From Acetivibrio thermocellus ATCC 27405 (GTDB lineage: Bacteria > Bacillota > Clostridia > Acetivibrionales > Acetivibrionaceae), in assembly GCF_000015865.1 (NCBI RefSeq), contig NC_009012.1:2783081-2847080 (forward strand): DNA of 64,000 nucleotides. The letters run 5' to 3'. The position numbers and the translations under genes are program-made. Position 1 is the stretch's first letter. Each line of letters starts with the position of its first letter. Positions 9,323-17,325 of the stretch are shown one piece after another. Below the pieces are notes generated by a model, which had not been told where the DNA came from, did not search any database, and saw nothing but the letters and a program-made list of their open reading frames with translations.

Positions 9323-10381
9323 TTATCCCCTATATAAAGGGAAAAACAACTTGTTTTCATCAAAGTATGGATCTTGCTTTCTTATTTTTATCAATTCATC
9401 ATATTTCTCTTTGTCAAATATTTTTTTTCCTATACAAAAATAAGTGCTTGAGTTCTTGTTAAATCCTTTTTTAAATTGATAAAGGCTGTCTTCCCTGCTG
9501 CCCAAACCTCCACCCAAATGGAATGTCTTATATCCATTTTCAATTCCCCAGCATGCCGCTTCATAAAGCAAAAGGTTGGTAGGTGCAAGATTTCTGTACT
9601 CTCTGTCAGTAGCAGACAGATGATAATGCATCTGTTTATTTGCAAACAAAATAATTGACATTGAAATTATTCTATCTTCAAAAACAGCATAAAATATCAA
9701 TGAATTATATTTCAAGTCTTCAAGTATACTATTGTAAAAGTCTTTTTTAAAATAATAGTAGCCTGATGCACCGTCATTATCCATTGTTTCGTTGTACATA
9801 GGTATAAACGTGTCAAATAGCTTTGGGCTTCGTCCCCAAAATATCTCGACTCCGGACTTTTTGGCTTTCCGAACCTTATTGCGATTGTTGCCGGCAAAGC
9901 CTTCCCAAACTTTTTCCCGTGAATCCAATTCTATTGTTACGGTTCTTCCAAGCTCCAAAATATCGTAAATTGATGAAACAGTCCCAGAGTTGTTAATTAC
10001 CGGATGAAAACGTACAAATTCACTGATAATGCCTTCATTGAGGCAAAGTTCGGAATACTCTTTTTCAAGAGTCCTTAAACTTTCATCCGTCACATTTCCT
10101 TCAATTAAAAAACCTCCGTATCCATATGGTGTCGCTGCATCATAAAAAGTATTGGGTGGTATTTTCCCCGAAAAGTTTTGATCCTTTTCAATATCTCTTT
10201 TCATAAAAACATTAATTGCTTTAATATTGCTATCTTCATAAAAAAACAGTTTAGGCTCCCCGTCACCATGGGCATGGAAAGCCTTTACATATCCTGACAG
10301 ATAATAAACATCAAAATTTTCAAATCCTTTGACTGTATTATCCCATTTTTCATTGTCATCTATATTCACCAATAAAACCAT
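9323..10381 (-). CDS. FemAB/GNAT-superfamily transferase (peptidoglycan-bridge-like)
   Basis: This 352-residue protein resembles FemAB-type proteins found in exopolysaccharide clusters. The C-terminal half contains a second acyltransferase-like lobe with YHLSATDREYRNLAPTNLLL followed by FHLGGGLGSREDSLYQFKKG, the typical C-terminal signature of this group. An internal SGKIPPNTFYDAATPYGYGG segment near residue 70 fits the first lobe. FemAB enzymes transfer an aminoacyl group from tRNA to a cell-wall acceptor. Relatives in polysaccharide loci are presumed to acylate sugars, but that is inference. It is followed 10 bp upstream by a separate GNAT gene. No membrane segment is seen, so it acts in the cytoplasm. 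Confidence 0.78.
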   Translation of the reverse strand: MVLLVNIDDNEKWDNTVKGFENFDVYYLSGYVKAFHAHGDGEPKLFFYEDSNIKAINVFMKRDIEKDQNFSGKIPPNTFYDAATPYGYGGFLIEGNVTDESLRTLEKEYSELCLNEGIISEFVRFHPVINNSGTVSSIYDILELGRTVTIELDSREKVWEGFAGNNRNKVRKAKKSGVEIFWGRSPKLFDTFIPMYNETMDNDGASGYYYFKKDFYNSILEDLKYNSLIFYAVFEDRIISMSIILFANKQMHYHLSATDREYRNLAPTNLLLYEAACWGIENGYKTFHLGGGLGSREDSLYQFKKGFNKNSSTYFCIGKKIFDKEKYDELIKIRKQDPYFDENKLFFPLYRG

Positions 10382-10391
10382 ATAAACACCT

Positions 10392-10850
10392 CTATAGTAT
10401 CTTCTTCAAATATCTTCGCTCCGTTACGAAACCCGTTTTTTCATAAAAATTCACAGCCTCCGCATTTTTTTCGGATACAAACAAGTCAATTACTTTTATA
10501 CCTAGCTCTTTAGCCTTTTTCTCGGCTTCTTCCAGTAATCTCTTCCCTATACCTTTTCTTTTATATTCTTTGTCCACTATTATTTGATTAATATGCATTC
10601 TTGTCTCACCAAAATATTCATGCTTATATATCCATATAAATCCAACCAATTTTTCTCCATCAACTGCACCGATTAAAACAGCTTGATTTGTTTTGATATA
10701 TTCATCCAAAAGATTTATCTTCTTATTGCTTTCATTAATACTATAATCATGGGAAACATCAAAATTTATGTCATATATCTGTACAAGCAAATCCCTTATC
10801 CTTTCTCTGTAAAGCATGAAATCATCATATTGTAAGGTTTTTATTGTCAT
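10392..10850 (-). CDS. GNAT N-acetyltransferase
   Basis: A 152-residue single-domain GNAT protein. Strand beta-4 and the pyrophosphate loop are clear: [20 protein letters not shown] at about 88-107, with the R/Q-x-x-G-x-G/A acetyl-CoA motif at 98-103, then [13 protein letters not shown] near the C-terminus. AAAGGAG precedes the ATG at the right distance, inside the end of the upstream sugar-transferase gene (26-bp overlap). In bacillosamine- and pseudaminate-type pathways a GNAT enzyme acetylates the 4-amino group formed by a PglE-like aminotransferase. The neighbouring aminotransferase makes this an attractive role here, but general GNAT sequence gives no substrate information. Confidence 0.85.
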   Translation of the reverse strand: MTIKTLQYDDFMLYRERIRDLLVQIYDINFDVSHDYSINESNKKINLLDEYIKTNQAVLIGAVDGEKLVGFIWIYKHEYFGETRMHINQIIVDKEYKRKGIGKRLLEEAEKKAKELGIKVIDLFVSEKNAEAVNFYEKTGFVTERRYLKKIL

Positions 10851-11523
10851 ATTTGTTACTCCTTTCGACGTGTAAATCTTTTAAAGGAGTCTGATCAACA
10901 ATGGCAACGCCTTCCCTTTTAAATACCTTTATTATTGTCCTTGCAATAATTGAGGCATCCAGGCAAAACGTAATATTCTTCACATATTCTACATCCAGTC
11001 CCAATCTAATATCCCATTTTAGATTATTTCGCCCATTTACTTGAGCAAGACCGGTCAAACCAGGCCGAACGGTATGACGAAGCCTCTCTTCTTCCGTATA
11101 ATACGGCAGATACTCAACAAGCAGCGGTCTGGGACCTACAATACTCATATCACCCTTCAGAATATTAAAAAGTTCCGGAAGCTCGTCAAGAGAAGTTGAT
11201 CTCAGAAATTTGCCGAACTTTGTAAGCCTGCAACTGTCCGGCAGCAAATTTCCTTTTTCATCCCTCTTATCCGTCATGGTTCTAAACTTGTAAAGAGTAA
11301 ATATCTTCTCATTGAGCCCCGGTCTTTCCTGTTTAAATATTACCGGGCTGCCAAGATTTATTCTTACCATTAATGCGATAATAAGAATCAAAGGAGAAAG
11401 AAGAATAATCGCAATCAAAGATAACACAAAATCCATTGGCCTTTTCAGATATTTCTTATATATGCCTTCATTTCCCGTAACCCGTATATCCGGTTTTATT
11501 TTTTGCTTGACCTCACACTGCAT
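10825..11523 (-). CDS. Undecaprenyl-phosphate sugar phosphotransferase (PglC-like monotopic PGT)
   Basis: A 232-residue protein with the small phosphoglycosyl-transferase fold. A re-entrant membrane helix [18 protein letters not shown] (residues 27-44) precedes KFRTMTD (79-85), the catalytic Asp-Glu pair in [10 protein letters not shown] (D113/E114), [10 protein letters not shown] and [13 protein letters not shown]. These enzymes start glycan assembly by moving a sugar-1-phosphate from a UDP-sugar to undecaprenyl phosphate at the inner membrane face. The size matches PglC rather than the larger WbaP group. It is encoded next to the aminotransferase and GNAT, so a diacetamido sugar may be the initiating residue; that is inference. 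Confidence 0.9.
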   Translation of the reverse strand: MQCEVKQKIKPDIRVTGNEGIYKKYLKRPMDFVLSLIAIILLSPLILIIALMVRINLGSPVIFKQERPGLNEKIFTLYKFRTMTDKRDEKGNLLPDSCRLTKFGKFLRSTSLDELPELFNILKGDMSIVGPRPLLVEYLPYYTEEERLRHTVRPGLTGLAQVNGRNNLKWDIRLGLDVEYVKNITFCLDASIIARTIIKVFKREGVAIVDQTPLKDLHVERSNKYDNKNLTI

Positions 11524-11524
11524 G

Positions 11525-12673
11525 CTATTTCCACAACCCTTTTATAATATTTACAACTCTGTATAGATCCTCATCCGTCATTTTGGTATCGCTAGGCAGA
11601 CAAACACCGTTTTCAAATATCTTCTCCGAAACATTTGAGCCAATGTAATCATAATGTTGATAAAACGGCTGCATATGCATGGGCTTCCATACTGGTCTTG
11701 ACTCTATATTTTCCTCTTCCAGCCTTATTATCACATCCAAAGGTCTGACTTTGCCCGTCAATGTAATGCAGGTAAGCCAGCAGTTGGGTTTATTCCAGTC
11801 ATTGACAGGCATAAAATCAATTTCATCAATGCAGCCCAATTCCCTTTTATAAAAATCAAATATATACCTTTTTTTCTCTATTCTCTGATCCAAAACTTTT
11901 AACTGCCCTCTGCCAATTCCGGCAATTACATTGCTCATCCTGTAGTTATAACCCAGTTCGCTGTGCTGATAGTGTCTGGCATTGTCCCTTGCCTGAGTTG
12001 CCCAAAATCTTACTTTCGCAATTCTCTCTTCATTATCCGACACTAACATACCGCCGCCGGAAGTAGTAATAATCTTGTTGCCGTTGAAGGAATAAATGCC
12101 ATAGTCCCCAATAGTACCTGTATATCTGCCTTTATAAGTGGTACCCAAAGATTCAGCAGCATCTTCAATAAGTTGAACATCATGTTTTTTGCATATCTCA
12201 ACTATTTTATCCATATCGGCTGATAATCCGTAAAGATGCACTACCAGCACAGCCTTCACCTTTGGATATTTTTTAAAAGCCTCTTCCAAAGCTTCAGGGC
12301 TCATATTCCAAGTCTCATAATCGCTGTCGATGAACACCGGTATTGCATTCTGATATATTATTGGATTGGCGGTAGCTGCAAAAGTAAGTGTCGGGCAAAA
12401 CACAATATCCCCCTCACCTACTCCGGCAGCCTTTAGCGCCATATGAATGGCGGCTGTGCCCGATGATAACGCTGCAGCGGCTTTTATTCCTACTTTTGCT
12501 GCCAGCTCCTTTTCAAATTCGTCAACGTTTTTTCCCAGCGGTGCAATCCAATTAGTCTCAAATGCCTCATTAATATATTGTTTTTCATATCCTTCGTCAC
12601 TCATATGTGGCGAAGATAGATATATTCGCTTTTTGGATTTATTTTCTGTATTAATTTCTTTTGGTTTTAGCAT
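11525..12673 (-). CDS. PLP-dependent sugar aminotransferase (DegT/DnrJ/EryC1/StrS, PglE-like)
   Basis: The 382-residue protein has the DegT family landmarks: [11 protein letters not shown] (70-80) for phosphate binding, EDAAESLGT (170-178) with the cofactor-ring aspartate, and [14 protein letters not shown] (195-208) with the Schiff-base lysine at about 200. The N-terminal [18 protein letters not shown] is typical of PglE-type UDP-4-keto-sugar aminotransferases. It would convert a UDP-4-keto-6-deoxy-HexNAc, the product of a PglF-like dehydratase, into the 4-amino sugar, using glutamate as amino donor. The gene lies directly upstream of the PglC-like gene. The order PglE, PglC, GNAT is a sensible functional block. 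Confidence 0.9.
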   Translation of the reverse strand: MLKPKEINTENKSKKRIYLSSPHMSDEGYEKQYINEAFETNWIAPLGKNVDEFEKELAAKVGIKAAAALSSGTAAIHMALKAAGVGEGDIVFCPTLTFAATANPIIYQNAIPVFIDSDYETWNMSPEALEEAFKKYPKVKAVLVVHLYGLSADMDKIVEICKKHDVQLIEDAAESLGTTYKGRYTGTIGDYGIYSFNGNKIITTSGGGMLVSDNEERIAKVRFWATQARDNARHYQHSELGYNYRMSNVIAGIGRGQLKVLDQRIEKKRYIFDFYKRELGCIDEIDFMPVNDWNKPNCWLTCITLTGKVRPLDVIIRLEEENIESRPVWKPMHMQPFYQHYDYIGSNVSEKIFENGVCLPSDTKMTDEDLYRVVNIIKGLWK

Positions 12674-12731
12674 TTTAATTACTGCCTCTCTGCTTACTGA
12701 TTTTGTAAAACTTTACTTCCTAATCCCAAAC

Positions 12732-15700
12732 TTATATTTCAGTAACAATCAAGCTTTTTATCGATGAATCCTTTGAAAAACGGAACCTAATAAAAGTATT
12801 CTCTGCTTTATAATCTGACGGAAGTTCAATATTTGCCGAATATTTTCCTTCTCCTGTTTTTTCAAGCTGTACAAATTTCGTATGCAATTCGGGAACAAAA
12901 TACAGTACATTAATGTCTTCCTGATTGTCGAGTGCTAATTCAATCCTATAGTTCTTACCGGCTTCAAAATTTATATTTCTGGTCTGAAAAGAGCCTAATG
13001 TATCGTCATTTATATTATTAACTAAAATATTACCCTCGCTGATACTTAACTCCACCCTTTCTTTTTGGACAATGTTCCACTGATCAGGTATATTGTCGGA
13101 GTCTATATCCATTTCATTTATGCTTTGGAATTTAACTTTATCTACCTGTCCCAAATTCAGGTTGTCGAAATTTTCTTTCATATAAACCATTTTTTCCAGA
13201 TACTCCATTGTCTTTTCACTAAATGCAAACGGATCCATATTTCTTTCATTTTTTGCTTTCGCATTGCTGATTACACTAAGTGCCAAATCGAGGTGCTTCT
13301 TGGCATTCTCATGCTCATCATTTTTTAAATACGCAAGGGCAAGCTGGTAGTGCATATTCATTTTAAGCTGCCAGCCTTCTTCATAAAACGGCTTTAACTC
13401 AATAGCCCTGTCTACAAGCTCAATTCCTTTGTCAAACATGGACATCTTCATATATAGTATGGCAGCATTCTGTAATGTTTCGGCGCTGTATTTGCCTGCT
13501 TTTTCCGCGCTACTTACCAATTTTTTGGCAGTTTCAAAATCTTCTTTCGTAAGACCTTCTGAGGATAAAAGCAAATTTGCATATTTTACTTTATAATCAG
13601 CATTAAAAGTATCTAATGACTCCGCACTTCTTATATATATCAGCGCATTTTCTCTGTTGCCTTCAGACATGGATTTTTCGTATTTGCGGTCAAAACTTGA
13701 AGCGGCCGCGAATAATACCGGCATTATCATAATTGCAAAGGACAAAACAGTCATTACTATTGGGTTGGTATTAAACGGCTTTAATTCGTTTAGCCTGTAA
13801 AATAAACCAGGCTTCGAACCGGTGCCGTCATTTCCTTTTACAACAGGCCTATTGTGTCTGTAGCCAGAATTAAACAATGCCATTAATGTCCACAACAGCA
13901 GGAATACTGAGGATATTGATAAATCAAAATCCAAGCACGAATGCAGAAACATTCCGAATATGGATGTTAACAGTGTCCCTTGCAAAATCCTGTAATTAAC
14001 ATCTTCTTCTTTTTTATATTTATATTCCGTAATAAACTGTACAACAATTGATAACAGCAGCATTATCAGGACTATCAACCCAATTATGCCTGTCTCTACC
14101 GCAACCTGCAGAAAATATGCATGGGATTGCGTGGACCAGTACGGGTAGGACTGGTATGCAAAAACAAGGCTCGGCCATGCCCCTCCTCCGGCTCCAATCA
14201 GCCAATTATCTTTGAACATCTGAAATCCGTCATTTAAATATATCTGTCTTTGAATAAAACTTCTTGATATCATCAGATTTTCAAATCTTGAGGCTACGGA
14301 ATTCGGTATAAATTTGTATTGAAGTTTAACATTTTTTACACTTTTCCCGGTTTTGCCATCAATAATTTTAGCATTATCAATTAATACCTTTGACTTCTCT
14401 GAGTTATTGGTAATTCTAATATCTACCAATGAACCGCCCTGTGGCACTGTAAACGGAATTTCCAGAGTATCACTGTTCTTTTCGTTAATCTCTGCAAGTT
14501 TTGTGTTTCCTCCGAACATTATATTCTTTTTATCCCGGCTGCCAATCAATACTGTTAATGAATTTTCACCATCATTATTCATATATGACACATCAAGTAA
14601 CAGCTTATACTCTTTACCCGGCTTCAATGCAATACTCTTCTGAAAAGAATACTTCGTTCCCCTTTCGGGATTATAGATTTCAAGCTCCAGCTCTTTCGGG
14701 ATACTTATAACAATCAATATTCCGGCCAATACCAAAGCAGCAGGGATGAACAAGAAATAAGGCTTTAGCTTTAGCCTTGGCATTACTTTTAAACGGAGCC
14801 TAAATAAAAACTCCACTGCCACTGTTAAAATCAAGGAAACTATTATTCCCAATGCAATTCCCAGCCAAAGGTTCGAGCGGCTTCTGCCTGCCAAAGGTGA
14901 AAACAGCACAGGTATTACACTTGAAACTGCAGCACATAAAGCCATTAAAAAAGCTCTCAGCTTACTGCCCTCAGGAATTACAACAAGATATAATATCAGC
15001 ACAATGGGTATTAATATCATAACACCACGACTCAAAGTAAGTATTATCGTCGTTACAAATACAAAGCTGCATACTCCTGCAATCAGTCTTTGCCAAATTT
15101 TTGACGATATTATGGATATCGTCAAAGTTACAAAGAATACTGCCATAAGATACGCAGCCAGTGCATTGGGATATTGGATCGTCGAATGAATACGTCCTTC
15201 AACGTAAAGACCAAAAAATTCAACCGGTATATGCAGGAAATCAAACACATTATTCAGCCAATCAACAAGTTTACCTCCAGATGCACTGTCAAGGCCAACA
15301 ACACATAAACCCACTGATGCTGCAATAACAGTCCATAATACTATAAGCTTGTCTTTCATTGTTGAAGCCAAATCGGTAATCATGAAAAACACAGCAAAAT
15401 ACATACAATATTTCAGCCATTCTGAAATTGCAAGCCTTGTGCTGACAGAACCAAGTATCGATATAAAATAAGCAATCATCAACCCAAATGAACAGTACTC
15501 TATCGGAGTCGATATGAATTTTTTTTCTTTCTCCATATACTTAAATATCCAGAATACAGCAAAGCTTACTAATACAAATATTTCTGCCGGCAGCTGTTCT
15601 GCTTCAAAATACAGCCCTCTTACAAAAGGTGAATAAAATATTACAATTAGATTTAATATTAATATTAACATTCTAAATTTACCGTACTTGTTTTCTTCTT

Positions 15701-15761
15701 TTATAGATTTTACTGCCTTTTTTGCTTTCCCTTTATTCGAATTTTTATTGCTTCTACCCAT
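12732..15761 (-). CDS. O-antigen ligase-like membrane protein with extracytoplasmic beta domains and TPRs
   Basis: Start ATG at 15761 (MGRSNKNSNKGKAKK) is chosen because AAAGGTGG precedes it by five bases. The codon at 15806 lacks this and would overlap the upstream gene. About 1009 residues. After a Lys-rich cytoplasmic tail there are about ten membrane helices to residue 370, then a beta-rich outer insertion (about 370-490), and the Wzy_C/WaaL loop with IGAGGGAWPS and STQSHAYFLQVAVETG (about 530-560). More helices, a TPR array (about 700-850) and a C-terminal beta domain follow. The family transfers finished glycan from undecaprenyl diphosphate to an acceptor, lipid or protein. The TPR and beta modules suggest a protein or wall acceptor, but that is inference. 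Confidence 0.82.
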   Translation of the reverse strand: MGRSNKNSNKGKAKKAVKSIKEENKYGKFRMLILILNLIVIFYSPFVRGLYFEAEQLPAEIFVLVSFAVFWIFKYMEKEKKFISTPIEYCSFGLMIAYFISILGSVSTRLAISEWLKYCMYFAVFFMITDLASTMKDKLIVLWTVIAASVGLCVVGLDSASGGKLVDWLNNVFDFLHIPVEFFGLYVEGRIHSTIQYPNALAAYLMAVFFVTLTISIISSKIWQRLIAGVCSFVFVTTIILTLSRGVMILIPIVLILYLVVIPEGSKLRAFLMALCAAVSSVIPVLFSPLAGRSRSNLWLGIALGIIVSLILTVAVEFLFRLRLKVMPRLKLKPYFLFIPAALVLAGILIVISIPKELELEIYNPERGTKYSFQKSIALKPGKEYKLLLDVSYMNNDGENSLTVLIGSRDKKNIMFGGNTKLAEINEKNSDTLEIPFTVPQGGSLVDIRITNNSEKSKVLIDNAKIIDGKTGKSVKNVKLQYKFIPNSVASRFENLMISRSFIQRQIYLNDGFQMFKDNWLIGAGGGAWPSLVFAYQSYPYWSTQSHAYFLQVAVETGIIGLIVLIMLLLSIVVQFITEYKYKKEEDVNYRILQGTLLTSIFGMFLHSCLDFDLSISSVFLLLWTLMALFNSGYRHNRPVVKGNDGTGSKPGLFYRLNELKPFNTNPIVMTVLSFAIMIMPVLFAAASSFDRKYEKSMSEGNRENALIYIRSAESLDTFNADYKVKYANLLLSSEGLTKEDFETAKKLVSSAEKAGKYSAETLQNAAILYMKMSMFDKGIELVDRAIELKPFYEEGWQLKMNMHYQLALAYLKNDEHENAKKHLDLALSVISNAKAKNERNMDPFAFSEKTMEYLEKMVYMKENFDNLNLGQVDKVKFQSINEMDIDSDNIPDQWNIVQKERVELSISEGNILVNNINDDTLGSFQTRNINFEAGKNYRIELALDNQEDINVLYFVPELHTKFVQLEKTGEGKYSANIELPSDYKAENTFIRFRFSKDSSIKSLIVTEI

Positions 15762-15802
15762 TTCTACCACCTTTATGCCAATTTGTTTTATGCTTCTATT
15801 CT

Positions 15803-17083
15803 TCACTGTTTGCTTCTAATTAAATATTCCTTTATAAATATTATAGCAAAACTGATTCCGACTCCCACTACTCCTGCAACAGCCACATTCAAAGCCTTTT
15901 TTGGAGCAACAGGATTAGCGGGCGGAATGGCCTCAGATACTATTACCGCACTTGATCTGCCTGTCTCTGCAGACTGCATAATCATTGACTCTTTATATTT
16001 TTGCTGATATGCATTATATACTTCTTTCGACAAGTCGAGCTCCTTTTTCAGAATCTCGTACTCCTGTTGTTTTTCCGCATATTCTGTCTGGAGATTTTCA
16101 ATTTCCTTCTGACATTCCTGAATGACCTTTTCGATATTTATTCTCTGAGCTTCCAGGTTTGACAGCCGAATTTCCAATTCATTAATTATGTTGGACAATT
16201 CAACGTATATAATATTTATTTGTTCTGTTGACATTTTCATGCTTGCCAGTTCTTCCGAACTAATACCTGTTTTTTCTTTAATCACTGCCGAAAGCAACGG
16301 ATTAGTTAAAAGCGAACTATCTGTAACTAATTTTTGCGGTGTTTTGTTTATCAAATTTTTTGCGGTATCTAAAGACGCTTTCGTGGCATTCTCATCAATT
16401 TTGATTTGCGATAATTGGGTTTTGTATTCAGTCATTTTTTCCAGTTTTGCATCCAGCTCCATCTTAACCTCTTCAGGTCCTCTGGATTGCAACAGATAAC
16501 TTTTATATTCTCCCAACAATTTTTCCATGTTCTCTTTTTCTTTTTTCATCTGATTTTCAATAAACTCCAGTGTACTCTCAGTCCGTTTTTGGTTTGTTTC
16601 GCACACAAGTTTTGCAAACCTGTCGCCAACCAGATTTGCTATCTTTGCTGCTGTCTCAGGATTCTCATCAGTCACCTTTATTGTAATCAAATCTGTATCT
16701 TTTATTTCATTTAAGGTTATTTTAGATGCTATTGAACTTAGGGGAACATCTTTCATATCCATTTCTTCACGAATATACTCCAGTATCACAGGATTTTTTA
16801 CTTGTTCCCTATAGTTATCAACAGACATCTCCGGGTACTGCAATATGTCATCGATTAAGGATGAAAAATTGTTAACGTCACCATCTCCTGACTTTACCTG
16901 TTCTTTTATTTGACTCTTTTTAATGGATGAAATCATCAGCGTCGTTTGTGCCACATAAACCGGCTTTATAACAAATGCGTTTACTGCAATGCCAATAGCT
17001 ATGCAAACTGCAGTTACAGCTACTATAATCCATTTACCTTTAATGATTATTTCAATTAATTCTCTCAAGCTTATCTCTTCCAT
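15803..17083 (-). CDS. Chain-length determinant protein (Wzz/CapA-like polysaccharide co-polymerase)
   Basis: The 426-residue protein begins MEEISLRELIEIIIKGKW, followed by a first membrane helix (about 17-38). A long extracytoplasmic part is dominated by coiled coil (about 160-385). Then come a proline-rich PPANPVAPKK and a second helix near the C-terminus. This is the two-helix Wzz topology. There is no fused or adjacent tyrosine kinase domain in view. Wzz proteins set the length of Wzy-made polymers. It is the first gene of the operon, 134 nt downstream of the predicted transcription start. A membrane role together with the two polymerase/ligase-like proteins is likely. Confidence 0.9.
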   Translation of the reverse strand: MEEISLRELIEIIIKGKWIIVAVTAVCIAIGIAVNAFVIKPVYVAQTTLMISSIKKSQIKEQVKSGDGDVNNFSSLIDDILQYPEMSVDNYREQVKNPVILEYIREEMDMKDVPLSSIASKITLNEIKDTDLITIKVTDENPETAAKIANLVGDRFAKLVCETNQKRTESTLEFIENQMKKEKENMEKLLGEYKSYLLQSRGPEEVKMELDAKLEKMTEYKTQLSQIKIDENATKASLDTAKNLINKTPQKLVTDSSLLTNPLLSAVIKEKTGISSEELASMKMSTEQINIIYVELSNIINELEIRLSNLEAQRINIEKVIQECQKEIENLQTEYAEKQQEYEILKKELDLSKEVYNAYQQKYKESMIMQSAETGRSSAVIVSEAIPPANPVAPKKALNVAVAGVVGVGISFAIIFIKEYLIRSKQ

Positions 17084-17138
17084 CTATTCTGCCCCCATCT
17101 GCGTTTATCTCACAGGATATAAAGCCATAGTCTCTTTT

Positions 17139-17200
17139 TAGGCGGGAATCCAATAATGATGGAGTAATGCCATTGTGCAGTACTCCTTTTGAATTGCCTA
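17139..17200 (-). promoter_or_regulatory. Structured RNA leader of the glycan operon
   Basis: On the minus strand, reading from 17200 to 17139, TAGGCAATTC pairs with GGATT...GCCTA at the far end with a three-base CCC bulge. Inside sits a hairpin GGAGTA-C-TGC / GCA-T-TACTCC with a six-base loop. The element starts about 17 nt after the predicted transcription start and ends 55 nt before the first gene. It has no poly-T tract, so it is not an intrinsic terminator. It matches no riboswitch that I recognise. A protein- or ligand-binding leader is possible. Confidence 0.5.
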
Positions 17201-17223
17201 TTTGTTAACTTTAAATCATTATT

Positions 17224-17252
17224 ATTGTATATAATTAATGTTTTGATGTCAA
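17224..17252 (-). promoter_or_regulatory. Sigma-A-type promoter of the glycan operon
   Basis: On the minus strand the -35 box TTGACA (17252-17247) and the -10 box TACAAT (17229-17224) are separated by exactly 17 bp. The predicted start lies near 17217. No other strong promoter was seen within the 17-kb operon, so this may drive the whole glycan gene set. Confidence 0.8.
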
Positions 17253-17281
17253 TTAGAAATATAAGGAGGCTTTTTTGTATG

Positions 17282-17313
17282 AAAAAAGGCTTCCCATTTG
17301 GGAAGCCTTTTTA
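17282..17313. terminator. Bidirectional intrinsic terminator, mainly for the S-layer gene
   Basis: An eight-bp stem, GGCTTCCC (17288-17295) with GGGAAGCC (17300-17307) and a four-base loop, is flanked by A and T runs on both sides. On the minus strand it ends in six T residues 13 bp after the S-layer stop codon. It insulates that highly expressed gene from the glycan operon promoter just beyond. Confidence 0.9.
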
Positions 17314-17325
17314 TCCGAAGTAAGA

